From positions 1 to 64,000 of the forward strand of contig JALHMY010000034.1 in NCBI GenBank assembly GCA_022843805.1: a stretch of 64,000 bases of DNA, in the 5' to 3' direction. The notes under the pieces were generated by a model. It was not told the DNA's origin. It saw only the letters and a program-made list of their open reading frames with translations, and did no database searches. Source of the stretch: Fuerstiella sp. (GTDB taxonomy: Bacteria; Planctomycetota; Planctomycetia; Planctomycetales; Planctomycetaceae). The position numbers and the translations under genes are program-made. Positions 9,142 through 18,853 of this stretch are shown here, one piece after another (the stretch's first letter is position 1; each line of letters opens with the position of its first letter).

Positions 9142-10350
9142 ATGGCCAACGTTGCACAATTGGCGGCCGCCGCACTAACAGCTGGAAACGGGATTCTGCG
9201 CCTTGCCCCGACCTGGGTTCCTCGCTCCTTTCTGCAGCCTGGCCGTCGCCTGAAACTGCATCCGGATGACTATTATGCTCTGGGAATGAATCGGGGGGGA
9301 ATTGACGAACGCTGGTTCGCATCAACGACAGAAGCGGCAAATGACAATCGTAACCATGATGAAGGTTTGTCCTACTGCGTTCATGAAGGTCAGAGATTTC
9401 TGCTGCGGGAGGTTGTCGCCGAACTCAAAGGTGAAGTGATCGGCGAACATATCTGGAATACATATAAGAAGTGGCCTGTCTATTCAAAGTTTTTTGACAA
9501 CATGGGACCGATTCCGCATCACATGCACCAGAATGCGGAACAGGCAGCGAAAGTGGGACAGGAGGGAAAGCCGGAAAGTTACTACTTTCCGCCTCAGATG
9601 AATCAGATTGGGAACAATTTCCCATATACGTTTATGGGACTGGAACCCGGAACGACCAAACAGGATGTCATCGACTGCCTTGATCGCTGGAATAAAGGCG
9701 AAAACGGGCTGCTGGACCTCTCCCGAGCCTACCGGCTGAAGCCCGGAACAGGCTGGCTGATTCCGCCCTGCGTTCTTCATGCCCCCGGTTCTCTGGTGAC
9801 CTATGAACCACAATGGGGCAGCGACGTGTTTGCGATGTTCCAGAATCTGGTCGAAGGACGTGAAGTTCCCCGTACCCTGCTGACCAGGGACTTTCCGAAA
9901 GAATTTCACGACAATAACGAGTATCTCGTCGATGCGCTCGACTGGGAAAAGAACGTCGACCCTTCTTTCAAGGCAAGTAATTATCTTGAGCCTGTCGTCA
10001 GTGAGCAGGGAGGCGGCTGGGTGGACAAGTGGATTGTCTATGGCAAGGTTAACGGAAAGCAGTTGTTCACGGCCAAGGAACTGACGCTGCAGCCCGGGGC
10101 AAAGTGCACTGTCAAAGACGGAGGTGCCTATGGCTGGATTACAGTTCAGGGCGGTGGCAGGGCAGGAAATATGACTCTGCATTCGCCCGTAATGATCCGT
10201 TTCGGAGCGATGACCGAAGACGAAATCTTTGTCACGGCCAAACGGGCCATGGAAGGTGTCACTTACGAAAATACCGGAACTGAACCACTGGTTGGGCTTC
10301 GGTACTTTGGCCCTGATGCTCAGCCCAAAGCTCCGAGTATCGGCGGCTGA
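9142..10350 (+). CDS. Cupin protein related to class I mannose-6-phosphate isomerase
   Basis: A 402-residue soluble protein with two beta-barrel (cupin) halves. The metal-site region is GPIPHHMHQNAEQ, at about 120-132, followed by a second cupin fold with LKPGTGWLIPPCVLHAPG near 205-222. The layout resembles class I phosphomannose isomerases, zinc enzymes that interconvert sugar-phosphate aldoses and ketoses, but the usual full signature is not clear. The exact substrate is unknown. The start is the ATG at 9142, where the sequence becomes protein-like (MANVAQLAAAAL). It begins a three-gene operon with an epimerase-like and an oxidoreductase gene, which supports a role in sugar or polyol catabolism. 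Confidence 0.75.
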   Translation: MANVAQLAAAALTAGNGILRLAPTWVPRSFLQPGRRLKLHPDDYYALGMNRGGIDERWFASTTEAANDNRNHDEGLSYCVHEGQRFLLREVVAELKGEVIGEHIWNTYKKWPVYSKFFDNMGPIPHHMHQNAEQAAKVGQEGKPESYYFPPQMNQIGNNFPYTFMGLEPGTTKQDVIDCLDRWNKGENGLLDLSRAYRLKPGTGWLIPPCVLHAPGSLVTYEPQWGSDVFAMFQNLVEGREVPRTLLTRDFPKEFHDNNEYLVDALDWEKNVDPSFKASNYLEPVVSEQGGGWVDKWIVYGKVNGKQLFTAKELTLQPGAKCTVKDGGAYGWITVQGGGRAGNMTLHSPVMIRFGAMTEDEIFVTAKRAMEGVTYENTGTEPLVGLRYFGPDAQPKAPSIGG

Positions 10351-10528
10351 GCAGACAGTGAAGCAGGCGGTGCGGACGTCCGGTTTCGGTCGTTCCTTCC
10401 CGCTGATCCTCACTCGCTGTGACCTTCCTGAACGCAGACGCCTGTCTGTGCCCCGGGGGAGTCCGGCAACGGTGAATTTAAATGACGGACAAGTCAACTG
10501 AAACTGGTTTTTTGAGGAATCCTGTTTT

Positions 10529-11560
10529 ATGGCGAACTCGCTCCCCAAACTGCACAATGCGATGTGGCCCGGTCTGGTTGGCAAAGGCGACGGACCTGGC
10601 CAGGAACCACCAATCAGTCTGGAAAAGATGCTGCAGCTGACAGCAGCGGCCAATGTTGGCGGGCAGAAGTTCGAAGGGATTGACTACTTCCTGTTTCTTC
10701 CACACACGAATCCGGAAGCCAGCGATGCAGAAATTCTGAAGATCGCAGACCAGATTGCCAGTTACGGTTTCTCGGTTGGCTCACTGGTGGCTCCAGTCTG
10801 GCCGGGAACTGTTGGTGACTCTGCCATGGGTGATGATGCGGCTCGGGATAAATTCCTGAGCGCTGTTAAAATGGCTTGCCGAATTGCGAGGCTGTTCGAA
10901 CAGCACGGCATCCGAAAATACGGTGTGATTCGCATCGACTCCGCCGAGTTTGGTGTTGCGAAGTGGCGAGAGAATCCCAAAGTCAGCACATCAAAAATCG
11001 CAGGCACGTTCCGTGAAGCGGCAAAGATCGCAGCCGACAGCGGGCAGCGGCTGGCGGCCGAAGGCGAGATCTGCTGGGCCGGAATGCACAGCTGGAAGGA
11101 TATGCTGAACCTGCTTGAAGAAGTTGGTATGCCCGAGTCTCTTGGATTCCAGGCAGACCTGGCTCATACGTATCTGTATCTTCTGGGATATAATGCTCCG
11201 GAATGTGCCATGGTAAAGCCCGGATACAGTGACGCTGAATTCTATGAAGCCTATAAAAAGATGACCGACAAACTGCGTCCATGGACCATTGACTTCCATG
11301 TGGCTCAGAATGACGGGCAGGTTCACGGCGCGGGATCGCACGATAAGACCGGCAAGCATTGTCCGGCAGATGATCCAAATGGAAAACTGGATATTGTGAA
11401 GTGTTCCGGTTACTGGTTGCAGGGCGCGGCTGAGCGCGGCATTAAGCATATTTGCTGGGACGGCTGTATGTTTCCCAATGCCATGCTGGAAACCGTCGGA
11501 ACATGGAACACAATTCTGGACACGATGATCAAAGTCCGCAATGCTCACGGATGGTCCTGA
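10529..11560 (+). CDS. Sugar isomerase/epimerase-like TIM-barrel protein
   Basis: A 343-residue cytoplasmic protein of the xylose-isomerase-like TIM-barrel superfamily, which includes sugar epimerases, isomerases and inosose dehydratases. Likely metal-site segments are [36 protein letters not shown] and [10 protein letters not shown]; their Glu, Asp and His residues are in the usual order. A good ribosome-binding site (GAGGA) precedes the ATG by about nine bases. It lies 178 bases after the cupin gene and 88 bases before the oxidoreductase; the gaps hold no other gene. Superfamily assignment is solid; substrate is not determinable. Confidence 0.85.
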   Translation: MANSLPKLHNAMWPGLVGKGDGPGQEPPISLEKMLQLTAAANVGGQKFEGIDYFLFLPHTNPEASDAEILKIADQIASYGFSVGSLVAPVWPGTVGDSAMGDDAARDKFLSAVKMACRIARLFEQHGIRKYGVIRIDSAEFGVAKWRENPKVSTSKIAGTFREAAKIAADSGQRLAAEGEICWAGMHSWKDMLNLLEEVGMPESLGFQADLAHTYLYLLGYNAPECAMVKPGYSDAEFYEAYKKMTDKLRPWTIDFHVAQNDGQVHGAGSHDKTGKHCPADDPNGKLDIVKCSGYWLQGAAERGIKHICWDGCMFPNAMLETVGTWNTILDTMIKVRNAHGWS

Positions 11561-11648
11561 GACGCACTAAGCACTTCCTGGCTGTAACGCCGGTTTTTGG
11601 ATCTGTTTCACTTTCCGCAGTTAACGTTCGCTACAGGATCAGACTTCT

Positions 11649-12785
11649 ATGAAGCCCCTCAACATCGGATTGATCGGCTACGGCTTTATGGGCCGAACCC
11701 ACAGTAACGGTTACAAGCGTGTGAACGACTTCTTTCCGGAGCTTCAGCACCGTCCGGTGCTGAAGGCGGTTTGCGGTCGAAGCGAAGAGAAGGTCAAAGC
11801 ATTTGCTGAACAGTGGCAGTACGAGTCGACAGAAACAGACTGGCGTGCTCTGATCGCTCGAAAGGATATCGATGCCATTGATATCTGCACGCCGAACAAT
11901 TCACATGCGGAGATTGCAATTGCAGCTGCGGCTGCGGGGAAAATGATCCTGTGTGAAAAACCACTGGCTCTCAACCCCGTGGAAGGCCTGAAAATGGTCG
12001 AAGCGGTTGAGAAGGCGGGGGTGGCAAATACAGTGTGGTACAACTACCGTCGAGTTCCGGCGGTGAGTCTTGCAAAACAACTGATCGACGAAGGTCGGCT
12101 CGGCAAAATTTTCCACTATCGAGCCAACTTTTTGCAGGACTGGACAATCAATGCCGACCTGCCACAGGGCGGTGCTGCCCTCTGGAGACTGGACGTGGAA
12201 GCCGCGGGCTCGGGTGTCACAGGTGACCTGCTGGCTCACTGTATTGATACCGCGATCTGGCTGAACGGTTCGATCAGTACTGTCAGCGCCATGACGGAAA
12301 CGTTCGTGAAGGAACGGATGCATAACCTTACCGGCAAGGTGGAAAAGGTAGGCATTGACGACGCATGTGCATTCATGTGCCGATTCAACAATGGTTCACT
12401 CGGGTTGTTTGAATCCACTCGGTATGCACGCGGTCACAAGGCGCTGTATACCCTGGAAATCAACGGCGAGCATGCATCGATCAAATGGGACCTGCATGAC
12501 CTCCATCATCTTCAGTATTTTGATCATCGGGACAACTCACTGATTCGTGGCTGGCACGATGTGCATGTCACGGATGGCGATATGCCGTATATGAATAAAT
12601 GGTGGGTGCCGGGGCTGCAGATCGGCTATGAGCACACGTTCGTGCATCAGGTGGCCGATTTCATCCGCAGTATTGAAAATGGCACTCCGTGCAGCCCAAC
12701 CTTCCGGGATGCCCTTGAAACTCAGCGAGTTTGCGAAGCTGTTCTGGACAGCGCGAAAACTCTGCAGTGGAAGGAAATTCGGTAG
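11649..12785 (+). CDS. Gfo/Idh/MocA-family NAD(P)-dependent oxidoreductase
   Basis: A 378-residue sugar or polyol dehydrogenase. The N-terminal Rossmann motif is [12 protein letters not shown] (7-18). The family lysine is in CEKPLALNP (about 98-106). The catalytic His/Asp segment is [14 protein letters not shown] (about 192-205). These enzymes oxidise or epimerise sugars and inositols using NAD(P). As last gene of the operon it probably acts on the product of the epimerase-like enzyme upstream. A hairpin about 50 bases after its stop is a likely terminator. Substrate unknown. Confidence 0.9.
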   Translation: MKPLNIGLIGYGFMGRTHSNGYKRVNDFFPELQHRPVLKAVCGRSEEKVKAFAEQWQYESTETDWRALIARKDIDAIDICTPNNSHAEIAIAAAAAGKMILCEKPLALNPVEGLKMVEAVEKAGVANTVWYNYRRVPAVSLAKQLIDEGRLGKIFHYRANFLQDWTINADLPQGGAALWRLDVEAAGSGVTGDLLAHCIDTAIWLNGSISTVSAMTETFVKERMHNLTGKVEKVGIDDACAFMCRFNNGSLGLFESTRYARGHKALYTLEINGEHASIKWDLHDLHHLQYFDHRDNSLIRGWHDVHVTDGDMPYMNKWWVPGLQIGYEHTFVHQVADFIRSIENGTPCSPTFRDALETQRVCEAVLDSAKTLQWKEIR

Positions 12786-12836
12786 CCCTGCGGGACTGAC
12801 GAGATTATACTGGTCGTATGAGTTTTCCAAACAGTC

Positions 12837-12869
12837 GGCGGTTGAAAGGATCGTACCCTTTCAGCCGCC
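12837..12869 (+). terminator. Hairpin after the sugar operon
   Basis: GGCGGTTGAAAGG pairs with CCCTTTCAGCCGCC across a short loop, with a single T opposite G in the stem. It starts 52 bases after the oxidoreductase stop and before greA. There is no long T run, so it is a hairpin with probable, not certain, terminator function. Confidence 0.55.
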
Positions 12870-12973
12870 GTTCCCTTTGGCGATTGCCGGGAATCGGTTC
12901 ATGAGTACGGCAGGTTCTGCCCGAAACTGACTGAGTCTGTCGTGTTTTTTGTGCTTTTGTCGAGGTTCATGCC

Positions 12974-13453
12974 ATGGAACGTCAGCCGATTTCTCGTGAA
13001 GGCTACGATAAGATCCGCGAAGAGATTCGTAATCTTGAAGAAGTCGATATGCCGGCTGTTACGGAACGCATCAAGGTCGCCCGTGAAGAAGGTGACCTCA
13101 AGGAAAATGCGGAATATCATGCAGCCCGTGAACAGCAGGGCTACCTGCAGGCAAAAATCAATCAGCTTAAGTCCAAGCTGGCCGGGTGCTATATCGTCGA
13201 AAAGTCCGATATGCCAAAGGATATCGTGGCGTTCGGTGCGCGCGTGACCGTGAAGGATCTGCGCGATGATATGGAAGAAGCCTATGAACTCGTGGGCCCC
13301 GGCGAAGAAGATTATTCGGGCGATGTAATGAAGATTCTGACATCCAGCCCCATTGCTCAGGCTCTGCTCGGCAAAAAAGTCGGGGAGAAGCTGGAGGTCG
13401 ATATTCCCGCCGGGAAGCTCCGACTGGAGATCATGGCGATCGAAAACACCTGA
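12974..13453 (+). CDS. greA: Transcription elongation factor GreA
   Basis: A 159-residue protein of normal GreA length. It binds the RNA polymerase secondary channel and stimulates cleavage of backtracked RNA. The N-terminal coiled coil carries the acidic tip in [12 protein letters not shown] (about 40-51), and the C-terminal globular domain begins at about residue 80. A GAGG ribosome-binding site sits about eight bases before the ATG. It is monocistronic here and followed by a dense repeat cluster that may end transcription from both sides. Confidence 0.96.
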   Translation: MERQPISREGYDKIREEIRNLEEVDMPAVTERIKVAREEGDLKENAEYHAAREQQGYLQAKINQLKSKLAGCYIVEKSDMPKDIVAFGARVTVKDLRDDMEEAYELVGPGEEDYSGDVMKILTSSPIAQALLGKKVGEKLEVDIPAGKLRLEIMAIENT

Positions 13454-13551
13454 ATTTGGTCGGGCATTTTCCCCGGGGATCGACGTGATTCACGGGCCGG
13501 TGCGATCAAAGCGGGCGGCACTTCAAAGCAGGCTGCAAAATCGTTTTTACC

Positions 13552-13719
13552 GGGAGGGCGAGGCTCCTGCCGAGCTCTTTTAGGGAGGGCGAGGCTCCTG
13601 CCGAGCCGAGCGTTTTCGGCTCAGCAGGAGCTTCGCCCTCCCGTCTGTTTTCCTCGGCTCAGCAGGAGCTTCGCCCTCCCGTGGGCTTTCCTCGGCTCAG
13701 CAGGAGCTTCGCCCTCCCG
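13552..13719. repeat. Cluster of five inverted/direct 22-25-bp repeats
   Basis: Two forward copies of GGGAGGGCGAGGCTCCTG (at 13552 and 13593) are followed by three copies in inverted orientation, running CTCAGCAGGAGCTTCGCCCT, that end at 13642, 13680 and 13718. Forward and inverted copies can form long hairpins; the second forward and first inverted copy are separated by only a few bases. The cluster sits between greA and the convergent TolB-like gene, and the last copy runs up to that gene's stop. Such dispersed palindromes may terminate transcription from both sides. Confidence 0.75.
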
Positions 13720-13734
13720 GGTGCTTTTTTCGGC

Positions 13735-14976
13735 TCAGCGGGCGTCTGAGGTGTTTCGCGCAGGTGATGGCTGCCAGTGTGGCCACATCCCGGCGTAACC
13801 GGTTTTCAGATTCGTAATCTGTGTTTCACGATCCGTTTGCAGGTCGCGGACAAACAGCTGCCGCACGCCTTCTCGCCGGGATCCATAGACCAGTCTGCCG
13901 CCATCCGGGGACAGCTGCGGATGGTAGTGAGTCGTACCCGGCTCACCTGAAGTGAGTTGTCGGGGTGTTCCGGTGAGAGGACACTGAAACAGTTCAATGT
14001 TTTCACCGACGAGACACGTATAAAAGATCGACTGGCTGTCAGCCGCCCAGATGGGGACGTCGCTGCTTCCTCCGTGAAAGTCCGGCACGTCAAGGAATTC
14101 TGTCACCCCCCGATATCCTCCGCGGTCGGCCAGTTTTCGCAGGCCGGTACCATCGCTGCTGACGATAAAAGGGTGGCAGTTGTAATGCTCGCCCGAAACA
14201 AACAACAGCCACTTGCCGTCTGGTGACCAGACAGGTGCGAAATTAAAGGGGTTGCCCGTTTTCAGCTCGGTCACACCGGACCCATCCGCATTGGCCAGAC
14301 AGATCTGGTAATTGCTGTGATAACTGATTCGGCTGCCATCGCGGGAGCTGCTGAAACCGTATGCAAACTGTCCGGACTCCTTTGTCAGGTCCGTTTTATT
14401 GTGACCATCAGTGCTCATACTGAAAGGGTGAGAATTACCTCCAATCAATGCCGTGAAGCCGAGCTTCTTCGGGTTGCCAGGCCAGTAGAAAACACCACTG
14501 TTATAAAAGCTGACACGGTCTACTGCAGTGACGTTGAAAGTCGTTTCCGAGAGGAGGTTTACAAGATGTGTATCATACTGCCAGTCGGATTCCTGAAATC
14601 GAAATGTTTTGTGTTGTTCCTCCCAGTCGGCATTCTCCGGGCTTTGCCAGCCTCGGCCAATGATGGCCGTGTTGCCATCCGGTGACCATCCTGCGAACTG
14701 AGTCCACGAATCGGGGACATCAGCGAGTTCCGGGGCAACAACTTGCCGCCCTGCCCCGGTGCTCGACACAACACAGGCACGCATTGTGCGGATGTTGTAA
14801 TGCCGACCCCCGGTCAGATTGGTTTGAAATTCCGTATAGCCAATTCGCAGTTCGGGAACCGTCGGCTCTGCGGCAGAAAGCGACAAGCTGCTCGGCAGGT
14901 TTACCAGCAGTACTTGTGCAAGCAGTACGTGTGTCAGCAATTTGCGGTCGAAGGTTGCAGAGATGAGAGTTTGCAT
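13735..14976 (-). CDS. Exported TolB-like beta-propeller protein
   Basis: A 413-residue protein with an N-terminal signal segment (about 13-36, ending near SAAEP) followed by WD40-like PD40 repeats. The diagnostic blades read FAGWSPDGNTAIIG, FSSSRDGSRISYHS, APVWSPDGKWLLFVS, WAADSQSIFYT and HPQLSPDGGRLVYGS. Propellers of this kind are found in TolB and in periplasmic domains of oligopeptidases; no catalytic domain accompanies it here. It is probably a periplasmic binding protein. The gene begins 15 bases after the stop of the MntR-like regulator on the same strand, so the two are probably co-transcribed. Confidence 0.8.
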   Translation of the reverse strand: MQTLISATFDRKLLTHVLLAQVLLVNLPSSLSLSAAEPTVPELRIGYTEFQTNLTGGRHYNIRTMRACVVSSTGAGRQVVAPELADVPDSWTQFAGWSPDGNTAIIGRGWQSPENADWEEQHKTFRFQESDWQYDTHLVNLLSETTFNVTAVDRVSFYNSGVFYWPGNPKKLGFTALIGGNSHPFSMSTDGHNKTDLTKESGQFAYGFSSSRDGSRISYHSNYQICLANADGSGVTELKTGNPFNFAPVWSPDGKWLLFVSGEHYNCHPFIVSSDGTGLRKLADRGGYRGVTEFLDVPDFHGGSSDVPIWAADSQSIFYTCLVGENIELFQCPLTGTPRQLTSGEPGTTHYHPQLSPDGGRLVYGSRREGVRQLFVRDLQTDRETQITNLKTGYAGMWPHWQPSPARNTSDAR

Positions 14977-14991
14977 CGATAAATCCCCGAA

Positions 14992-15450
14992 TTAACTGTC
15001 TCCGCGTTTTACTCCGGACTTCGGTTTCTTCGCAGCAGACTGTTTTGCGATGAAGCGTTTCATTTTCTGAAGTGTTTCTTCGCTGCAGTGGTGTTCAATT
15101 CCCTCGGCGTCAATTTCGGCCGTGGGCTTGCTGACGCCAAGAACGCTCAGAAAGCTGAGCACAATTTCGTGGCGATCACGGGCAGCGTGTGCCAGTCGAG
15201 TTCCTTCTTCTGTCAGGACAATGGGGCCGTAGGGCTGAGTTTCTATCAGGCCAGCCCGAACCAGCCTGACACTCGTTCGGCTGACTGTAACGTGGCTCAC
15301 GCCAAAACGGCGAGCAAGGTCCACGACGCGGCATTCACCCTGTCGACTCACGATGTCGTCAATGGCTTCGACGTAATCTTCCGCCATTTCTGATGCATGG
15401 TCACGACGGGTACGGGCGTGGGAACTGGCAGGAGATGCTCGTCGAGGCAT
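14992..15450 (-). CDS. mntR: Manganese-responsive regulator, MntR/DtxR family
   Basis: A 152-residue DNA-binding repressor or activator that senses Mn(II). The winged helix is at about 20-95 with the recognition stretch RRFGVSHVTVSRTSVRL. The metal-binding C-terminal part carries RHEIVLSFLSVLGV and DAEGIEHHCSEETL, which match the Glu/His ligands of enterobacterial MntR. The N-terminal DYVEAI supplies the Asp/Glu pair. A basic tail (KKPKSGVKRG) ends the protein. No Mn transporter gene is next to it in this window, which is unusual; the only operon partner is a propeller protein. Confidence 0.88.
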   Translation of the reverse strand: MPRRASPASSHARTRRDHASEMAEDYVEAIDDIVSRQGECRVVDLARRFGVSHVTVSRTSVRLVRAGLIETQPYGPIVLTEEGTRLAHAARDRHEIVLSFLSVLGVSKPTAEIDAEGIEHHCSEETLQKMKRFIAKQSAAKKPKSGVKRGDS

Positions 15451-15622
15451 AGGGAAAGCACGGGCTTTCTTGTGGGATGACGGAATTCAATACTCAAGGA
15501 TATCGGGCAACTGACCAAATTGAATGCTGAGCACTCCGCTGGATGGGTACAAGTTAGACTTCGGACCGCGGTCTGTCTACTCGTTTAACCGCTCGCTTTG
15601 TGTGAAAGATTCTCCGCTCTCC

Positions 15623-15765
<143 letters not shown>

Positions 15766-15934
15766 AAAATCCGCGTGGATCATTCAACGAAGCCTCACGA
15801 AACCTGAGAGCTCCCTATGAGCTTAGCGAAAGGCGTTGTTGTTCAAGTCTTAGGGCCGCCAAAAAGCGTTTCGGTCATAATTGTCTCTTTCGAGCGCGAT
15901 CACGAGCACCGCGATGCTGAGCACGAGCAGGAGA
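15766..15934 (+). repeat. Repeat element copy 1, body and right arm
   Basis: A body of about 120 bases begins with ATCCGCGTGGATCATTCAAC and continues through GAGAGCTCC to TTGTCTCTTTCGAGC. It is followed by a right arm built from GAGCAC units (about 15890-15934), the reverse complement of the left-arm hexamer. The same body occurs at 17311-17492 with about 85 percent identity by eye. Arms of opposite sense could fold into a long stem that presents the body as a loop. No protein coding is apparent. Confidence 0.8.
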
Positions 15935-16435
15935 AAAAGAGTTTCAGTCCGGTCAGGAATCAGTCCCGTGCAAAGCCTGTTCGGCGACGACATCATTCAG
16001 TGTGGCACTGTTACAGCGAGTTCTGCATCAATGGCAAGCAAAGGTTCCGCCGCTTCAACGCCGGGACACAGGTTGGCAGAAAAATTATTTGGCAGAAAAA
16101 TTGGGGAAGAACGGACAAGGTACCTGGGAGAGCTCCAGCCGGGTACTCCGTCAGGATCAGGAGTTCGGGTTGGAGGTAGTATTTTTTGCTAAAGATCCAC
16201 TGGCTGCAGGACCTTTGGCAAGTTTCACCACACGAAATTCAAAGCGTGACATAGTACGAGTGAGGACTTCTTCAGGAATCACTGAGGGATTCGAAGGTTG
16301 CGGTATGGTGCGAGTCCTCCGGTTTTGTGGCACCGGCCGCCTTGCGCCGTTTCGCGAATTCCTTCTGTGATTTCCCAGCGAGTCCTGACTCACCGGACCG
16401 CTTGCACCGCGCCGATATCATCCAGTTCCAGCACC

Positions 16436-17104
16436 ACATTGGTGCCATCGTAAACGTATCGCCAAATTGCTTTGCGATTTGGCGAGCGGCCGGTGTTAAC
16501 CGGCCGGTACAACCACGCGGCACCGTCATATCCGGCTCATCCACTGATTGTTTGTTTCGACCACCGAAACTCCGGGAATCGCATACCGGGAAGCTGACGC
16601 ATCCCGCTCGCCAAAACCCTTTGCGATTTGGCGAGCGGCCCGGTGTCAACCGGCCGGTACAACTACCCATCAACGTCATATCTCGCTCATCCACTGATCC
16701 GTTTGTCTGAACTCCGAAGGCCCGGGAATCGCATACCGGGAAGCTGACGCATCCCGCTCGCCAAAACCCTTTGCGATTTGGCGAGCGGCCCGGTGTCAAC
16801 CGGCCGGTACAACCACCCATCAACGTCATATCTCGCTCATCCACTGATTCGTTCGTCTGACCATCGAAACCCCGGGGGATCGCATACCGGGAAGCTGACG
16901 CATCCCGCTCGCCAAAACCCTTTGCGATTTGGCGAGCGGCCGGTGTCAACCGGCCGGTACAACTACCCATCAACGTCATATCTCGCTCATCCACTGATGC
17001 GTTTGTCTGAACTCCGAAGGCCCGGGAATCGCATACCGGGAAGCTGACGCATCCCGCTCGCCAAAACCCTTTTGCGATTCGGCGAGCGGCCCGGTGTCAA
17101 CCGG
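16436..17104. repeat. Tandem array of about 4.5 units of ~150 bp
   Basis: The marker TTGCGATTTGGCGAGCGG (or a near variant) recurs at 16472, 16621, 16771, 16922 and 17072, giving periods of 149-151 bases. Each unit has a perfect 12-bp hairpin, CCGCTCGCCAAA with TTTGGCGAGCGG, and a CCGG-rich palindrome around AACCGGCCGGT. The block 15935-16435 before it, between the first repeat element and the array, shows no gene. The minus strand stays open across the array because the period is close to a multiple of three, but I see no sign of real coding. A related array lies at 45676-46050. Confidence 0.92.
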
Positions 17105-17245
17105 AGCTCATTGCAGCTATTCCACCATTGAAAGGAATGATGCAAAGCTCAGCAAACGGCCCGCGCCCTTTCTGCTGAATGGCTGAGGCCGTGCACGGTT
17201 ACGGTTTTTTATCGGGAGCCTGCGAAGTGTCGGATGTCGCTCCCC

Positions 17246-17310
17246 GCTCGTGCCCGTGCCCGTGCCCGTGCCCGTGCCCGTGCCCGTGCCCGTGCCCGTG
17301 CCCGTGCTCG
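17246..17310 (+). repeat. Hexanucleotide repeat, GCTCGT-(GCCCGT)9-GCTCG
   Basis: One GCTCGT unit is followed by nine GCCCGT units (17252-17305) and a terminal GCTCG. It is the left arm of the second copy of the repeat element. Compared with the first copy it is shorter and the repeated unit differs by one base, so the two arms expanded independently. Confidence 0.93.
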
Positions 17311-17492
17311 AAATCCGCGTGGATCATTCAACGAGGCCTCACAAAACCTGAGAGCTCCGTACGAGCTCAGCGAAAGGTGCAATCGTTCATGTCTTCCGGC
17401 CATCAACGAGTGTTTCGGTTGATATTGTCTCTTTCGAGCACGAGCACGAGCACGAGCACCGCGATGCTGAGCACGAGCACGAGCAGGAGCGG
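17311..17492 (+). repeat. Repeat element copy 2, body and right arm
   Basis: The body matches the first copy from AATCCGCGTGGATCATTCAA onward, with scattered substitutions and small indels. The right arm is longer than in copy 1 and consists of GAGCAC repeats interrupted by CGCGATGCT (about 17436-17492). The two element copies bracket the 150-bp tandem array, so the whole 15.6-17.5 kb block may have arisen by nested duplication. Confidence 0.8.
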
Positions 17493-17568
17493 GGGCACAT
17501 TTTGATCGTCGGGCACATCATTCACTTTTGAGCGAAAAAAAAATCGAGCCGATTCAGCTTGACTGAAA

Positions 17569-17609
17569 TGTAGCCTTGGTTACACTCTGCAGAATGTAGC
17601 ATACGCTAC
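17569..17609 (+). promoter_or_regulatory. Two palindromes upstream of a DUF1559 gene, possible operators
   Basis: TGTAGCCTTGGTTACA (17569-17584) is an imperfect palindrome and GTAGCATACGCTAC (17596-17609) a perfect one with five-base arms. Both contain TGTAGC and lie 130-170 bases before the ATG of the DUF1559 gene. Spacing and shared half-sites suggest a regulator-binding pair, but no regulator can be named. Confidence 0.35.
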
Positions 17610-17738
17610 GGTTTATGTGCCGAAATTCTGTCGCTGGCTGTCGTGCGTTTGGGCTGCTGCGGTTGATGCTGTCTAACTCGACTCAGGTTTCGTCACAGCG
17701 CCGGCTGTCTACTCAGACATTTGTTTGGAGGCATTCCA

Positions 17739-18752
17739 ATGGCTAACGGCTGTTCAGTCACTTCTGATGGCAATCGTTTGCAAAGCCGGTTACGCACCGG
17801 ATTTACACTGATTGAGTTGCTGGTTGTGATTTCAATCATCGCCATTCTGGTTTCGTTGCTGTTGCCGGCGGTGCAGCAGGCTCGGGAGGCTGCCCGGCAG
17901 ACTCAGTGCCGCAATAATCTCAAACAGCTGGGGCTGGCATTTCATAATTATCACGATGCTCATCTGGTATTCCCCGCGTCCTATCTGTCGGACGTGCGAC
18001 ATCCGCAGAGAGACCTGCAGACGTGGGATGGACCGGCAGGGTTTGCATGGGGGGCGATGCTGTTACCTTATGTCGAACAGTCAGCGCTCTATCAGTTGCT
18101 CAATCTGAATCGACCATGTTACGATCCCGTCAACGCGGTCGCGGTTCGTACGCGTTTATCCGCCATGATCTGTCCGTCAGCGACCGGCGCGGAAACAAGT
18201 GTTATCGTAAAAAATGCGTCCGGGGATGTTCTGGCCGAATTTGGTCGTTCAACTTACGTGGCCAATGCCGGGCAGGAAGAGCCATGGGGGTTTCAAAAGG
18301 AAGACTATCGTGGAATTGCCGATGGTCCTCTGTATCGAAATTCCCGGGTTCGCATGGCTGATGTGACTGACGGATTGTCCAGTACCGTCTTTCTGGGAGA
18401 ACATGTTCCCATATTGAGCAGCAAAACATGGGTCGGAGTTGTTCCTGGCGCTGTGGTTTGTACCAACAGTCCACAACATTTTCCTCTGACGGAATGCGAT
18501 CTTGCCGCGACTCTTGTCAATGTCCACAGTGGCCCCGCCGCTGACGAAATCGATCCGGATACCGGGTTTGCTCCGATCCATGCTCCGAACAGTCCGCTGT
18601 GTCACGTCTGTCAGATGTATTCTCAGCATACCGCGGGTGCGATGGTGCTGCTGGGAGACGGAAGTGTTCGTTTCGTGTCCCAATACATTCATCAGCCCAC
18701 ATGGGCCGCGCTCAGCAGTATTGGAAAATCCGAAATTGTGGGCGAATATTGA
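17739..18752 (+). CDS. DUF1559 pilin-like secreted protein
   Basis: A 337-residue protein of the planctomycete-expanded DUF1559 family. It has a type IV prepilin-like N-terminus: a short basic leader, then [19 protein letters not shown], which is cleaved and methylated after Gly in pilins. The family motif continues with [20 protein letters not shown] and HNYHDA. The C-terminus has the H-X9-DG-type end ([11 protein letters not shown]). It is probably anchored in the membrane and may form pseudopilus-like assemblies; its function is not established. The ATG at 17739 is chosen because GGAGG lies seven bases before it; an in-frame TTG upstream is ignored. Confidence 0.9.
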   Translation: MANGCSVTSDGNRLQSRLRTGFTLIELLVVISIIAILVSLLLPAVQQAREAARQTQCRNNLKQLGLAFHNYHDAHLVFPASYLSDVRHPQRDLQTWDGPAGFAWGAMLLPYVEQSALYQLLNLNRPCYDPVNAVAVRTRLSAMICPSATGAETSVIVKNASGDVLAEFGRSTYVANAGQEEPWGFQKEDYRGIADGPLYRNSRVRMADVTDGLSSTVFLGEHVPILSSKTWVGVVPGAVVCTNSPQHFPLTECDLAATLVNVHSGPAADEIDPDTGFAPIHAPNSPLCHVCQMYSQHTAGAMVLLGDGSVRFVSQYIHQPTWAALSSIGKSEIVGEY

Positions 18753-18853
18753 TCACGGCGGTGGTCTGTCCCGTTACCGCTGAATGGCCGTGGCTTTAGC
18801 CCGGGAATATCGAATTCACAATATCCGGCTGAGACATCAGAGGTATCAGAACG

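Noticed and set aside
9484-10653. 389-codon frame opposite the cupin gene
   Set aside because: It lies antisense to a gene with clear cupin motifs and its translation has no family features.
16272-16994. 240-codon minus-strand frame with repeated CTGRLTPGRSPNR
   Set aside because: The open frame follows from a repeat period near a multiple of three. No ribosome-binding site or codon bias was seen. Reported as a repeat and left as a question.
16436-17104. Possible CRISPR array
   Set aside because: Units are about 150 bases and nearly identical throughout; there are no short repeats with unique spacers and no cas genes.
16436-17104. Possible integron attC array
   Set aside because: Units carry hairpins, but no gene cassettes lie between them and no integrase gene is in the window.
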